64,000 bases of DNA from Chromatiaceae bacterium (GTDB taxonomy: Bacteria > Pseudomonadota > Gammaproteobacteria > Chromatiales > Chromatiaceae), in NCBI GenBank assembly GCA_026984455.1, contig JALSSC010000031.1, forward strand, positions 124,001 to 188,000, in the 5' to 3' direction. Position 1 is the first letter of the stretch, and each line of letters opens with the position of its first letter. A program made the position numbers and the translations under genes. A model generated the notes under the pieces. That model did not search any database. It was not told the DNA's origin and saw only the letters and a program-made list of their open reading frames with translations. Of the stretch, positions 50,670 through 59,860 are shown one piece after another.

Positions 50670-52340
50670 CTACCTCCCGACCGCGTTGATGAGCGAGTCG
50701 AATACGGTGTTGCCGGTCCGGACCACCTGGGCGGCGGCCTGATAGGCCTGTTGGAAGCGCACCAGGTCGGCGGCCTCCTCGTCGAGATTCACCCCGGAGA
50801 CTTCCTGTTGGGCGTTCTGATTGACCTCCAACAGGCCCTGTTGGGCCTTGAGGTCCACCTGCGCCTGACGGGTGCGGGAGCCGGTGGCGGCCACATAGTC
50901 GCCGAAGGCATCCTGGAGGCTGGCGGTGGGGCTGCCGGCGGCATCGCCGAAGAGGGTCTTCGCCCCTTGCAGGGCGGCCAGGGCGAGGGCGTTGCGGTTG
51001 TCCGAGATACCCGTGGGCGGGGTGTTGCCGGCGGCGGCGATCTTGCGGGTGTCGGCGATCACCCGGTCGATCGCTCCCGCCCTATCGGCGGTGGGACGGA
51101 TGAGGTAGCTGTCCCCGGCCGCGGGGGTGCCGGCGAGGGGATCGAGCTGAAAGCCGTCATAGGTGGTGCCGGCCGGGAAGGCCGCGCCCTGATAGAGCAG
51201 GCTGTGGTCGCTCAGGCGCTCCAGGCGGTAGTCGGTGCCGTCGTAACTGAGGCGGTAATCGGCCGCGCGCAGCCCGGCGATGTCGGTGATGCGCGTGCTG
51301 ACCACCCCGGTGCCGCTGTTGTCGCGACGAGGCAGGGCGTTCACCGGCCCCGTCATGTCGGTGAAGAACAGGCCTCCGGGATTGCCGTCCAGGTCGAGAC
51401 CCTGGGCGTGTTGGGCGTTCACCGTGACGGCCAGGCCGGCCGCCACCAGGCCCACCTGCTGGCGGCCCCGGTCGTAGACCTCCCGCCGCACCTTGAGCAG
51501 CCCGCCCAGCTCGCCGCCGCCGATCCGGTCGCTGAGGGTGACTGCGGCGCCGTCCTGGATGAAGGCGATCTCCTTGCGCTCGGGATATTCCTTGGAGTCC
51601 ACCGCAGCGAGTTTCCCGGCGCGGTCGCCCAGGACCAGGGCCTGACCCTGAGCGAAATAGACGTTCAAGGTGCCGTCCGGCTGGGATGCCCGGGTCACCG
51701 AAAGGTATTTGGAGAGTTCGTCGATGAGGTGGTCGCGCTGATCGAGCAGGTCGTTGGGCAGTTTCCCCTGGGCGCGGCCGGGGGCCTTGGCGATCTGGTC
51801 GTTGAGGCGGGCGATGCCTTCGGTCAGATGGTTCACGTCGCCGGCGATCCGGCCCAGGTCCTGATCGATGCGCCGCAACCCCTCGCTGAACTGGCGGTCG
51901 AGGGCATTGAAGCGGCTGGCGAGGGCGCCGGCCTCGGACAGCAGGAGACTGCGCGAGGGGATGTCGGACGGGTCGTTGGAGAGGCCCTGCATGGCGTCGA
52001 AGAATCGCTGCAAGGCGGGGTCCAGCCCGGTATCCTCGTTGGCCAGGGCGCCGTCGATCTGGGCCGCGTACTTGTGATAGGCCTCCAGGTCCGAGACCGC
52101 GCTCTGTCCGGCGCGGACCTGGCCCGCGAGGAATTGGTCGTACTGACGGCGCACGTTCTCCGCCTTGACGCCGGCGCCGATATAGCCGGAGCCCACATAT
52201 TGGGGCGTCTGGGTGCCCAACTCCACCCGCTGGCGGCTGTAGCCCGGGGTGCCGGCGTTGGCCACGTTGTTGCCGGTGGTGGCCAGGGCCTGCTGGTAGC
52301 TCTTGAGGGCCGAGATGCCGATATTGAGTATGCCTGCCAT
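50670..52340 (-). CDS. flgK: Flagellar hook-associated protein FlgK
   Basis: FlgK (HAP1) is a 556-residue junction protein. The N terminus ILNIGISALKSYQQALATTGNNVANAGTPGYSRQ is diagnostic of hook-associated and rod proteins. A central QRDHLIDELSKYLSV stretch and the C-terminal GVNLDEEAADLVRFQQAYQAAAQVV complete the family pattern. The middle region (about 280-430) forms the variable outer domains. It is secreted through the flagellar export system without a cleavable signal. Confidence 0.95.
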   Translation of the reverse strand: MAGILNIGISALKSYQQALATTGNNVANAGTPGYSRQRVELGTQTPQYVGSGYIGAGVKAENVRRQYDQFLAGQVRAGQSAVSDLEAYHKYAAQIDGALANEDTGLDPALQRFFDAMQGLSNDPSDIPSRSLLLSEAGALASRFNALDRQFSEGLRRIDQDLGRIAGDVNHLTEGIARLNDQIAKAPGRAQGKLPNDLLDQRDHLIDELSKYLSVTRASQPDGTLNVYFAQGQALVLGDRAGKLAAVDSKEYPERKEIAFIQDGAAVTLSDRIGGGELGGLLKVRREVYDRGRQQVGLVAAGLAVTVNAQHAQGLDLDGNPGGLFFTDMTGPVNALPRRDNSGTGVVSTRITDIAGLRAADYRLSYDGTDYRLERLSDHSLLYQGAAFPAGTTYDGFQLDPLAGTPAAGDSYLIRPTADRAGAIDRVIADTRKIAAAGNTPPTGISDNRNALALAALQGAKTLFGDAAGSPTASLQDAFGDYVAATGSRTRQAQVDLKAQQGLLEVNQNAQQEVSGVNLDEEAADLVRFQQAYQAAAQVVRTGNTVFDSLINAVGR

Positions 52341-52351
52341 GATGTGTCTCC

Positions 52352-53260
52352 TCAGGCGGCCTTGGCCGGGGCCGCCTCAGCGACCCGGGTGGGCGGCGGC
52401 AGGCGCCGATAGACGTCCATCACCTTGTCGGCGTAGGCCGGGTCGGTGGCGTAGCCTGCCCGTTGCAGGGCCTCGAACCAGGCGCGGGGCTCCTTCTGCT
52501 GCAGGGCCTCGCGGTAGCGGGGATTGGCCTTGAGGAAGGCCACGTAGTCGCTGAACGACTCGGCATAGGAGGCGTAGGCGCGGAAGGGCTCACTGCGCCG
52601 CACCGCCACCCCGTCCTCGTACTCCAGGGTCTCCCGGCGCACCCGCGCGCCCTGCCATCCGGGGCCGGCCTTGATCCCGAACAGGTTGTGGCTCGGGCGC
52701 CCGCCCACCTCGGGCTGATGGGCGCCCCAACCGGTCTCCAGGGCGGCCTGGGCGAGCAACGCCTGTCCGGGGATGCCCAATTCGCGGGCGGCGGCCTCGG
52801 CATGGGGGGCGAGGCGCCGGACGAAGTCCTCGGGCCCAGCGAAGGGCGGCTCGTCCACCGGGGGGGCGCTGGCTGCACCGGCCGCCGGGTGGGCGCGGGG
52901 GACTGGTGTCCGGGTGGGATGGGCCCGGTAGTCGTTCAGACCCCGCCCGGGCCCCGCGTCCACCTTCGGGGCGCCGGGAAGATGGGCGGCGATAAAGCGT
53001 TCCAGGCCGAGACCGTGACCGGCCAGTTGGCTGGCCAGTTGCTGATCGTAGAGGTCGCGGTAGAGCCGGCCCTGCGGATTGTCCAGCAGGCTCGGGCCGA
53101 GACCGGTGTGGCGCATGTCCTTGAGCAGGGTCTGCATGAGCAGGGCCTCGAACTGACGCGCCACCTCCTTGGCGGCACCCGCCTGGTCGCTGCGGGCGCG
53201 GGCCTTTAGCCGCTCCAGGGCGGCCAGGTCGGTGACGATGCGGGCGCTGGCGGTGTCCAT
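52352..53260 (-). CDS. flgJ: Flagellar rod-cap muramidase FlgJ
   Basis: This 302-residue two-domain protein has an N-terminal rod-binding domain (about 25-100; EVARQFEALLMQTLLKDMR, DLYDQQLASQLAGHGLGL) and a C-terminal glucosaminidase-type domain (about 145-290; LAQAALETGWGAHQPE, NLFGIKAGPGWQG, RAYASYAESFSDYVAFLKANPRY). The putative catalytic Glu is in ALETGWG. A Pro-rich linker joins the two. It degrades peptidoglycan to let the rod through. It starts two bases after flgI. Confidence 0.95.
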   Translation of the reverse strand: MDTASARIVTDLAALERLKARARSDQAGAAKEVARQFEALLMQTLLKDMRHTGLGPSLLDNPQGRLYRDLYDQQLASQLAGHGLGLERFIAAHLPGAPKVDAGPGRGLNDYRAHPTRTPVPRAHPAAGAASAPPVDEPPFAGPEDFVRRLAPHAEAAARELGIPGQALLAQAALETGWGAHQPEVGGRPSHNLFGIKAGPGWQGARVRRETLEYEDGVAVRRSEPFRAYASYAESFSDYVAFLKANPRYREALQQKEPRAWFEALQRAGYATDPAYADKVMDVYRRLPPPTRVAEAAPAKAA

Positions 53261-53261
53261 C

Positions 53262-54368
53262 TCAGATCACGATCAGCTCGGCGCGCAGGGCGCCGGCCTC
53301 CTTGAGGGCCTCGAGGATGGCCACCAGGTCGCTGGGGGCGGCGCCCACCTCGTTCACCGCCCGCACCACTTCGTCCAGGGTGGGTCCGGGGGCGAACTTG
53401 AACATGGGCTTCTTTTCCTCCGCCACGTCCACGTTGCTGCGCGGGGTGACCGCGGTCTGGCCGCCCGAGAGGGGAGCGGGCTGGGAGACCTGCACGTCCT
53501 CGGTGATGGTGACGGTGAGGCTGCCGTGGGTGATGGCCGCCGGGGCGACCCGCACCTCCTGGTTGATGACCACGGTACCGGTGCGCGAGTTGACGATCAC
53601 CCGCGCCACCGGGCGCCCGGCCTCCAGGGTGAGTTCCTCCAGAAAGGCCACGAAGCCCACCCGCTGGCCGGCCGCCTTGGGTGCCCGGACCCGCACCGAG
53701 GCGGCGTCGATGGGCACCGCGGTGCCCTCACCGAGGGCCTTGTCGATGGCATCGGCGATGTGTTTGGCGGTGGTGAAATCGGCGCGCTTGAGATTCAGCA
53801 CCAGATGATCGCCGTGGGCGAAGGGGGTGGCCAAGGCGCGTTCCACGGTGGCCCCGTTGGGGATGCGGCCGACGTTGGGCACGTTCACCGTCACCTTGGA
53901 GCCGTCCGCCCCCGAGGCCGACAGGCCGCTCACCAGGAGGTTGCCCTGGGCCACCGCGTAGACCTTGCCATCGGCGCCCTTGAGGGGGCTCATTAGGAGG
54001 GTGCCGCCGCGCAGGCTCTTGGCGTTGCCCAGGGAGGAGACGGTCACGTCGATGTGCTGGCCCACCTTGGCGAAGGGCGGCAGTTCGGCCGAGATCATCA
54101 CCGCGGCGGCGTTCTTGGGCTTGATCTTGACCCCGGGAGGGACGCGCACGCCCAGGCGGGTGAGCATGGCGCGCAGGCTCTGGAGGGTGTAGGGGGAGTC
54201 GGTGTCCTTGTCGCCGGTGCCGTTCAGACCCACCACCAGGCCATAGCCCAGGAGGGCGTTGGCACGCACCCCGGCCACGTCGGCCAGGTCCTTGATGCGC
54301 TCGGCGGCGCCGGCGCTGGCGCCGGCCAGGGAGAGGAGCAGGGACAGTAACAGGATGAGTGGTCGCAT
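53262..54368 (-). CDS. flgI: Flagellar P-ring protein FlgI
   Basis: This 368-residue periplasmic protein builds the P ring around the rod. It has a signal peptide ([21 protein letters not shown]). Hallmarks: [31 protein letters not shown], the [16 protein letters not shown] segment, [34 protein letters not shown] and the C-terminal [22 protein letters not shown]. Confidence 0.97.
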   Translation of the reverse strand: MRPLILLLSLLLSLAGASAGAAERIKDLADVAGVRANALLGYGLVVGLNGTGDKDTDSPYTLQSLRAMLTRLGVRVPPGVKIKPKNAAAVMISAELPPFAKVGQHIDVTVSSLGNAKSLRGGTLLMSPLKGADGKVYAVAQGNLLVSGLSASGADGSKVTVNVPNVGRIPNGATVERALATPFAHGDHLVLNLKRADFTTAKHIADAIDKALGEGTAVPIDAASVRVRAPKAAGQRVGFVAFLEELTLEAGRPVARVIVNSRTGTVVINQEVRVAPAAITHGSLTVTITEDVQVSQPAPLSGGQTAVTPRSNVDVAEEKKPMFKFAPGPTLDEVVRAVNEVGAAPSDLVAILEALKEAGALRAELIVI

Positions 54369-54379
54369 GGCGGTCCTCC

Positions 54380-55090
54380 TCAGAAGGGCATGAGGGCGCT
54401 GATGAAGAAGCGCGCCAGCCAGCCCATGGCATTGGCGTCGGCCACCGCGCCGTCACCCACGTAGGTGATGGTGGGGTCGGCGATCTTGGTGGACTCCACG
54501 CTGTTGTCGGCGCTCACGTCCCAGGGGCGCACGATCCCCGACAGGCGGATGTATTCGTTGCCCTGATTGATGCCCAGGCGTTTCTCGCCGCGCACCATGA
54601 GATTGCCGTTGCCCAGGACCTGGACCACGGTCACGGTGATGTCACCGTTCAGGGTGTTGCTCTGGGAGCTGGCCGACTCGCCCTTGAAGTCGTGTTCGCT
54701 CTTGGTGGCGAAGCTCAGGTCGCCGGCGCCCAACCCCTGCGGGCCGGTGAACTTGGGTTTCATGCCCAGCAGGGTGGGGTTGTCGATGTTCTGTACCGTA
54801 GACTTCTTGGCCGAGGTCTTGGCCGCCTTGTCGGCCTGGGTGCGCTCCACCAGGCGTACCGTGAGGAGGTCGCCCACCCGGTGGGCGCGCAGATCCTCGA
54901 ACCAGCTCAGGGCGTAGCCGTCGTGATAGAGGCTGCCGTCGCCGGTGGGCTCGGGCGGCGGCGCCACGGGGCGCGCGGGGGCATAGGCCGGGTCGCGCAC
55001 CGGCGCGCTGTTGCAGCCGCCCAGGACCAGGGCGGAGAGCAGGATCGGGGCGAGGGCGAAAAGGCCCCGGCTGGTGTCCGTGTGGTTCAT
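54380..55090 (-). CDS. flgH: Flagellar L-ring lipoprotein FlgH
   Basis: This 236-residue outer-membrane lipoprotein forms the L ring. The lipobox is LGGC (about residue 23-26). It has [71 protein letters not shown] and [20 protein letters not shown], all classic FlgH stretches. The start at 55090 follows the flgG stop by 14 bp; an in-frame ATG at 55108 would overlap flgG. Confidence 0.97.
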   Translation of the reverse strand: MNHTDTSRGLFALAPILLSALVLGGCNSAPVRDPAYAPARPVAPPPEPTGDGSLYHDGYALSWFEDLRAHRVGDLLTVRLVERTQADKAAKTSAKKSTVQNIDNPTLLGMKPKFTGPQGLGAGDLSFATKSEHDFKGESASSQSNTLNGDITVTVVQVLGNGNLMVRGEKRLGINQGNEYIRLSGIVRPWDVSADNSVESTKIADPTITYVGDGAVADANAMGWLARFFISALMPF

Positions 55091-55104
55091 GCGCGGGCCA
55101 CCCC

Positions 55105-55890
55105 TCATAGGTTGTTGGTGACGAAGCCGAGCATCTTGTCGGCGGTGGAGATGGACTTGGAGTTCATCTCGTAGGCGCGCTGGGTCTGGATCATGTTCAC
55201 CAGCTCTTCCACCACGTTCACGTTGGAACTCTCCAGGTGTCCCTGGAGCACCGTACCCAGGCTGTCGTTGCCGGGCAGGCCGGTCAGGGGCGCCCCGGAG
55301 GCCACGCTCTCCCGAAACAGGTTGTCGCCCTGGGGCTCCAGCCCCTGGGGATTGGCGAAGTTGGCCAGCTCGATCTGGCCGATCTGGGTGGGGCTGGTGG
55401 CCCCCGCCAGGAGGGCCGAGACCACCCCGTCGGAGCCGACGGTGACGCTCACTGCGTTGCTGGGGACATTGATGGCCGGCTCCAGGGCGTAACCGCTGGC
55501 GGTGACCACCTGGCCGTCCTGATTGAGGCTGAACTGGCCGTCGCGGGTATAGACGATGCTGCCGTCCGGGTGCAGCACCTGGAAGTAGCCCTTGCCCTCG
55601 ATCGCCAGATCGAAGTTGTTGTTGGTGGTGACCAGGTTGCCCTGTGCGTGTTCCTTCTGGGTGGCCACGGTGCGCACCCCCGTGCCGATCATCAGGCCCG
55701 AGGGCAACTCGGTGTTCTGCGTGGAATTGGCCCCCACCTGGCGCACGTTCTGGTACATCAGGTCCTCGAACACCGCCCGATCGCGCTTGAATCCGGTCGT
55801 GTTGACGTTGGCCAGATTATTGGAGATGACCGACATATTGGTCTGCTGGGCATCCAGGCCGGTCTTCGCAATCCATAGAGATGGGAACAT
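55105..55890 (-). CDS. flgG: Flagellar distal rod protein FlgG
   Basis: This 261-residue distal rod protein has the N-terminal [41 protein letters not shown] and the C-terminal [35 protein letters not shown], both typical. The frame is open upstream to 56199, but the ATG at 55890 ([15 protein letters not shown]) is the family start and has AAAGAGG upstream. It is the first gene of the run; flgF is not upstream as it is in many other gammaproteobacteria. Confidence 0.97.
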   Translation of the reverse strand: MFPSLWIAKTGLDAQQTNMSVISNNLANVNTTGFKRDRAVFEDLMYQNVRQVGANSTQNTELPSGLMIGTGVRTVATQKEHAQGNLVTTNNNFDLAIEGKGYFQVLHPDGSIVYTRDGQFSLNQDGQVVTASGYALEPAINVPSNAVSVTVGSDGVVSALLAGATSPTQIGQIELANFANPQGLEPQGDNLFRESVASGAPLTGLPGNDSLGTVLQGHLESSNVNVVEELVNMIQTQRAYEMNSKSISTADKMLGFVTNNL

Positions 55891-56325
55891 GGCAGCGTCC
55901 TCTTTCCGACGTTTCGTGCTGGGTAACAGGGTATAAGCAAAGATCTTGCCAAGGCGGCGGAGGAGGGGGCGGACCCGCAGCCCGGAAAGGTCATGGGGAA
56001 GGCAAGGGGACGGTGGCGGCAAGCGCTTGCCGGGGCGGGCGGAGAGGGAGCGCATGTCCGCCGGTCGGTGTTTGTCGGGGAAATAGATTGGAGGCGGGCG
56101 GGAGATCTTGGCGTCTGGCGCGAGGGCTTGGCCGGCGCGCATCAGGGGTTCATGCGCATCCGCCGCTTCGGTCTCCTGGCGAACCGCGGCGGCAGGCAAC
56201 CCGCCGGAGCGATTGCATCCTCGGCGCCGCTATCGCCGCCCTGTCGAGTGGAGGTGACAGATCACCGGGAGTGCGGGGGGGCACGGCAGCGATGGCCAAA
56301 GGCCATGGATCCGGGCGCATGCGGG
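55891..56325. other. Promoter region upstream of flgG
   Basis: Apart from the sigma-54 promoter at 55935-55953 nothing is supported. Open frames on both strands are in-frame extensions of flgG or antisense to tadA and show no family features. There is no trace of flgF. Confidence 0.5.
55935..55953 (-). promoter_or_regulatory. Sigma-54 promoter of flgGHIJKL
   Basis: The minus strand reads TTGGCAAGATCTTTGCTT. GG and GC are ten bases apart, the -24 box TGGCAAG has one change from TGGCACG, and the -12 box TTTGCT is consensus. The start site would be near 55925, giving a leader of about 35 bases before the flgG ATG. Class II/III flagellar operons of Vibrio and Pseudomonas use sigma-54 in the same way. 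Confidence 0.8.
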
Positions 56326-56805
56326 CTATGGGAGGGGGCGAAAAGAACGGCGCTTGCGAAAAAAGGCCCGCAGTATCTCGCCACACTCGACCTCAGACAC
56401 GCCGCCCAGGCATTCCACGCGGTGATTGAAGGGAAATCCCGATGGCAATAACTGGAAGGCCCCACCGCAAGCGCCACCCTTGGGGTCGTGAGCGCCGTAC
56501 ACCACCATTGCCACCCGGGCATGGACCAGGGCACCGGCACACATCACGCAGGGTTCCAGGGTGGAATAGAGGATCGTCCCCGGCAACCGGTAGTTACCCA
56601 GTCGCCGGCCGGCGTTACGCAGCGCCAGGATCTCCGCGTGGGCGCTGGGATCGGCCAGGCCGATGGGACGGTTCCGGCCCTCGCCGACGATTTCGCCATC
56701 CTGGACCAAGACCGCGCCCACCGGCACTTCCCCCTCCGCCGCGGCGTGGACGGCCTGGGCCAGGGCGCGGGACATGAAGGTCTCGTGATTGGCGGCCATG
56801 CTCAT
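56326..56805 (-). CDS. tadA: tRNA adenosine(34) deaminase TadA
   Basis: This zinc enzyme converts A34 to inosine in tRNA-Arg(ACG). Active-site motifs: DPSAHAEILALR (HAE, zinc His and catalytic Glu) and TLEPCVMCAGALVHARV (PCxxC zinc ligands). A VVYGAHDPKGGACGG segment and a C-terminal FFRKRR complete the family. About 159 aa. Starts at 56805, 56799 and 56844 are in frame; 56805 (MSMAANHETFM) or 56799 is most likely. Confidence 0.93.
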   Translation of the reverse strand: MSMAANHETFMSRALAQAVHAAAEGEVPVGAVLVQDGEIVGEGRNRPIGLADPSAHAEILALRNAGRRLGNYRLPGTILYSTLEPCVMCAGALVHARVAMVVYGAHDPKGGACGGAFQLLPSGFPFNHRVECLGGVSEVECGEILRAFFRKRRSFRPLP

Positions 56806-57158
56806 TCCATTTTTGAATAAGCCATCAGTGGTATCGATCTTCAAAAGGTTAGTTTATCTGTTATGAACGACGATATCATGTAGATTCGCTGTGGGGAGAT
56901 CCTTGCTATGTGATATCTGTCAGGTCTGGCCCACCTTTTCCAGTGACATGGACGCCGCCCGGCGGGCCCGCGCGCAGTGCCACGTTGACAGGATGGGAGG
57001 CCTCACCGGCGGCCTCATGCACAGCGGCGCCAGCCTGATGACACCCAGGCCGCAGGTATTTGTTGTCGCGGGTCGCGGACCGCCGTTCTCGAAATGCCGG
57101 CGCCACGTTGTAACGCCTTGGACTTGAATCGCACTCGCTAACCATGGAGGACAAAAAT
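56806..57158. other. Intergenic region tadA - SDR
   Basis: There is no supported gene. The first 100 bases are AT-rich (promoter-like for tadA on the minus strand), in contrast with the surrounding GC-rich DNA. A minus-strand open frame across 56906-57217 shows no family features. Composition changes here toward the lower-GC segment that runs to the window end. Confidence 0.4.
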
Positions 57159-58010
57159 ATGAACAATACCAGAACCATCGACAGACCCGTCATCATCACC
57201 GGCTGTTCCAGCGGCATCGGTTATCATTGCGCCAGCATGCTGAGCAAGCGGCCCGGGTACCGCGTCTTCGCCACGGCACGCAAGGCGGAAGACGTGGCAC
57301 GGCTGAAAGGCCAGGGACTGGAGTCGGTGCAGCTTGATCTGGCCGAAGAACAATCGGTGGACGAGGCCTTCGCGGAAATCATGCAACGCACTGGCAACCA
57401 ACTCTACGCCCTGTTCAACAACGGTGCCTACGGCCAGCCCGGAGCAGTGGAAGACCTGAGCCGTGCGGTCCTGCGCGAACAGTTCGAGACCAACCTGTTC
57501 GGCACGCACCAGCTTACCCGGTTAGCGATCCGTGTCATGCGTGCGCAAGGCGGGCATGGGCGCATCGTCCAGGACAGCTCGGTGCTGGGATTCGTGTCGC
57601 TGGCCATGCGCGGCGCCTACAGCGCCAGTAAATACGCGCTGGAAGGCCTGTCCGATACCCTGCGGCTGGAACTGGCCGATACCGACATCCACGTCTCGTT
57701 GATCGAACCCGGCCCGATAGAAAGCAAGTTCCGCCACAACGCCTTCCTCATGTATAGGAAAAACATAAACCCCGATGCCAGCGTCCACCACGACAAGTAC
57801 CTGGCCGCCGAAGCGCGGCTGACCAAAGAAGGCCCCGCCGTCCCTTTTACCCTGCCACCCGACGCCGTATACAAGAAACTGCTGCAGGCACTTGAACACC
57901 CCTGTCCAAGACCGCGTTATTACGTGACATTTCCGACTTATCTGCTCGGTTTTCTAAAAAGGGTACTTTCGACGCGGGGGTTGGATAGCGTGTTGAGGAA
58001 GATCGGATAG
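57159..58010 (+). CDS. Short-chain dehydrogenase/reductase, YbbO-like
   Basis: This 283-residue classical SDR has the NAD(P) site PVIITGCSSGIGYHCASML (about 11-29), ARKAEDV (Arg favouring NADP), NNGAYG (NNAG variant), SSVLG (catalytic Ser) and YSASKYALEGLSDTLRLEL (Tyr and Lys). The order and the SLIEPGPIESKF segment resemble E. coli YbbO, an NADPH-dependent aldehyde reductase. Start at 57159: GGAGG eight bases upstream; an ATG at 57144 overlaps the ribosome site. It stands alone before a 450-bp gap. Confidence 0.88.
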   Translation: MNNTRTIDRPVIITGCSSGIGYHCASMLSKRPGYRVFATARKAEDVARLKGQGLESVQLDLAEEQSVDEAFAEIMQRTGNQLYALFNNGAYGQPGAVEDLSRAVLREQFETNLFGTHQLTRLAIRVMRAQGGHGRIVQDSSVLGFVSLAMRGAYSASKYALEGLSDTLRLELADTDIHVSLIEPGPIESKFRHNAFLMYRKNINPDASVHHDKYLAAEARLTKEGPAVPFTLPPDAVYKKLLQALEHPCPRPRYYVTFPTYLLGFLKRVLSTRGLDSVLRKIG

Positions 58011-58460
58011 TAGATACCCATCGTCGCCCAAGAGCGGGTGCCGGCCTTGCTGGACAGTCTGGATCGGGCCACGATGGTCGTCGTGACCGTGTAATCGCTG
58101 CCAAGTGTTTCGAAAGCCGGTTCAAGACAGTTCGAGGTATTCCTGCTCATCATGGATTCCATTACCACCAGGATGGGGATGGTCATTGCCCATGGGCGGG
58201 CGGTATTGTTCAATCCATATTTGTCCCCTGCTGATTCAAGCCCTGAGTACCGCGCCCGCTGTCCTCGTCGAGCGGCATAGACTCCATACATCGCGCAACG
58301 CGCGTATCGCGGCCATCTCCGGACCTCAATCGCGCGTGCCACCATTCATCCCGATATACGGCATTTCGTCGCATGATGCAGCGGCGCGCAATCACCGCGG
58401 ATATGCTGTGTACATAGGTTTGGTCCATCCATTCTGCAGCCACCGGCGAGGACATTCGGT
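58011..58460. other. 450-bp region without a recognisable gene
   Basis: Short frames occur on both strands; none has family features or a good ribosome site. The plus-strand stretch just after the SDR reads IVAQERVPALLDSLDRA before stopping and could be a gene remnant. The last 80 bases probably carry the promoter of the following operon. Confidence 0.4.
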
Positions 58461-59126
58461 ATGAAAACGAAGAATCACCCATTTCGGCATCTGTGCCTGA
58501 GCCTGATGGTCGTTCTGACCCCTCTGGGCACAAGCGCCGAAACGGCAAACTTTGCATCCATTCAGGCGGTTTTTGAACAAGGTCTGCGCGGTGACGCCGA
58601 GGCCGCGGAAACAGCCTATCCCGGCCTGCAGAAACTGGTGAAGGATCATCCGGACAACCCCTTGTTCCTGGCGTATCTCGGCGCTGACGAAACCCTGTTC
58701 GCGCGCGACGGTTGGGTTCCGTGGACGCGCATCAAGTTTCTCGACAGCGGGTTGGACAAGGTGGACAAGGCATTGGCTATGCTTGGCCCGGAGCACGACG
58801 AGCAGTACGAGCGCGGATCCGTTATCAGCATCGAAACACGGCTGGTGGCGCTGACGACGTTTCTGAACGTGCCGCCTTTTTCCAACCGTCTGCAAGACGC
58901 CAAGGATCTGTTTGCGGAAACCCTGGAGCAGCCGGCGTTCCACAACGCCGCCCCAGAGGTGCGCCAACGCATCTATCTGCAAGGTGCAGAAATCGCGAAG
59001 CGCGATGACGATGAGGCGCTGGAGAAAAAATACCTCAAGCTGGCGCTGGACGCCCGTCCCGGGCAGAGCCACTACGCCAACATCGTCCGCGCACGTCTGG
59101 CGGTGATTGGGGACATGAGTCAATGA
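58461..59126 (+). CDS. Exported TPR-like helical protein of an ABC-type envelope operon
   Basis: This 221-residue protein has a signal peptide (about 1-27, ending LGTSAETA). The rest is helical with repeat-like units: AVFEQGLRGDAEAAETAYPG, KLVKDHPDNPLFLAYLGADE, and EALEKKYLKLALDARPGQSH, resembling tetratricopeptide repeats. An RLVALTTFLNVPPFSNRLQDA segment is in the middle. Its stop overlaps the start of the ABC ATPase gene (ATGA). I do not recognise a named family. It probably acts in the periplasm with the transporter encoded downstream. Confidence 0.75.
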   Translation: MKTKNHPFRHLCLSLMVVLTPLGTSAETANFASIQAVFEQGLRGDAEAAETAYPGLQKLVKDHPDNPLFLAYLGADETLFARDGWVPWTRIKFLDSGLDKVDKALAMLGPEHDEQYERGSVISIETRLVALTTFLNVPPFSNRLQDAKDLFAETLEQPAFHNAAPEVRQRIYLQGAEIAKRDDDEALEKKYLKLALDARPGQSHYANIVRARLAVIGDMSQ

Positions 59127-59860
59127 AACCCGGGGTGACGCATCGCAATCATGGGGGGCCGCCGGTGTTGAAGATGGAAAACATCCGCAAGACATACGAT
59201 ATGGGCGATACACAGGTCATCGCCCTGAAACAGGCGTATCTATGCCTGGAAGCCGGCGATTTCGCGGCGCTGAAAGGCCCCTCGGGCAGCGGCAAGAGCA
59301 CCTTGCTGAATATCTGCGGGCTGCTCGATTCCGCCAACGATGGGGAACTGGAATTCCTGGGCCAGCCGGTGGCGGGCCTGAACAATCGACAACTCACCCT
59401 GTTGCGCCGCGAAAACATGGGCTTTGTGTTTCAGAGCTATCATCTGCTGCCGGTTTTGTCGGCGAGCGAGAATATCGAGTACCCGTTACTGCTCAAGGGC
59501 GAGGACGTGAAGACGCGCCAAAACCGGGTGGCGGAACTCATCGAGCAAGTGGGCCTCAGCCGCTTCGCCCATCACCGCCCGGATCATCTTTCCGGCGGCC
59601 AACGCCAGCGTGTCGCCATCGCCCGCGCGCTGGTGAACCAGCCGAGACTGGTGATCGCCGACGAACCCACCGCCAACCTCGATACCGAAACCGCCACGCA
59701 AATGATTGAACTCATGCACGCCCTGGGCAAGGCCCAGGGGACGACTTTTCTCATCGCCACCCATGACGAACGCATGGCGGCGCGCTGCGACCGCGTACTG
59801 AACATGCGCGATGGCGAAATCCACGAAACCACGGAGATCGCAGTCCATGAAATGGCTTAG
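59123..59860 (+). CDS. LolD/MacB-type ABC transporter ATP-binding protein
   Basis: This 245-residue nucleotide-binding subunit belongs to the LolD/FtsE/MacB group. Walker A: LKGPSGSGKSTLLNICGLLD; Q-loop: ENMGFVFQSYHLLPVLSASENIEYP; signature: HLSGGQRQRVAIARALVNQP; Walker B: LVIADEPTANLD; His switch: FLIATHDERMA. The first 17 residues precede the domain and may not be used (in-frame GTG at 59165, ATG at 59174). It overlaps the permease gene by 14 bases. Confidence 0.92.
   Translation: MKPGVTHRNHGGPPVLKMENIRKTYDMGDTQVIALKQAYLCLEAGDFAALKGPSGSGKSTLLNICGLLDSANDGELEFLGQPVAGLNNRQLTLLRRENMGFVFQSYHLLPVLSASENIEYPLLLKGEDVKTRQNRVAELIEQVGLSRFAHHRPDHLSGGQRQRVAIARALVNQPRLVIADEPTANLDTETATQMIELMHALGKAQGTTFLIATHDERMAARCDRVLNMRDGEIHETTEIAVHEMA

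Noticed and set aside
55993-56451. 152-codon plus-strand frame upstream of flgG
   Set aside because: Overlaps the 3' end of tadA antisense and has no domain features; tadA motifs are clear on the other strand.
56906-57217. 103-codon minus-strand frame before the SDR
   Set aside because: Runs antisense through the SDR start and ribosome site; no similarity recognised.
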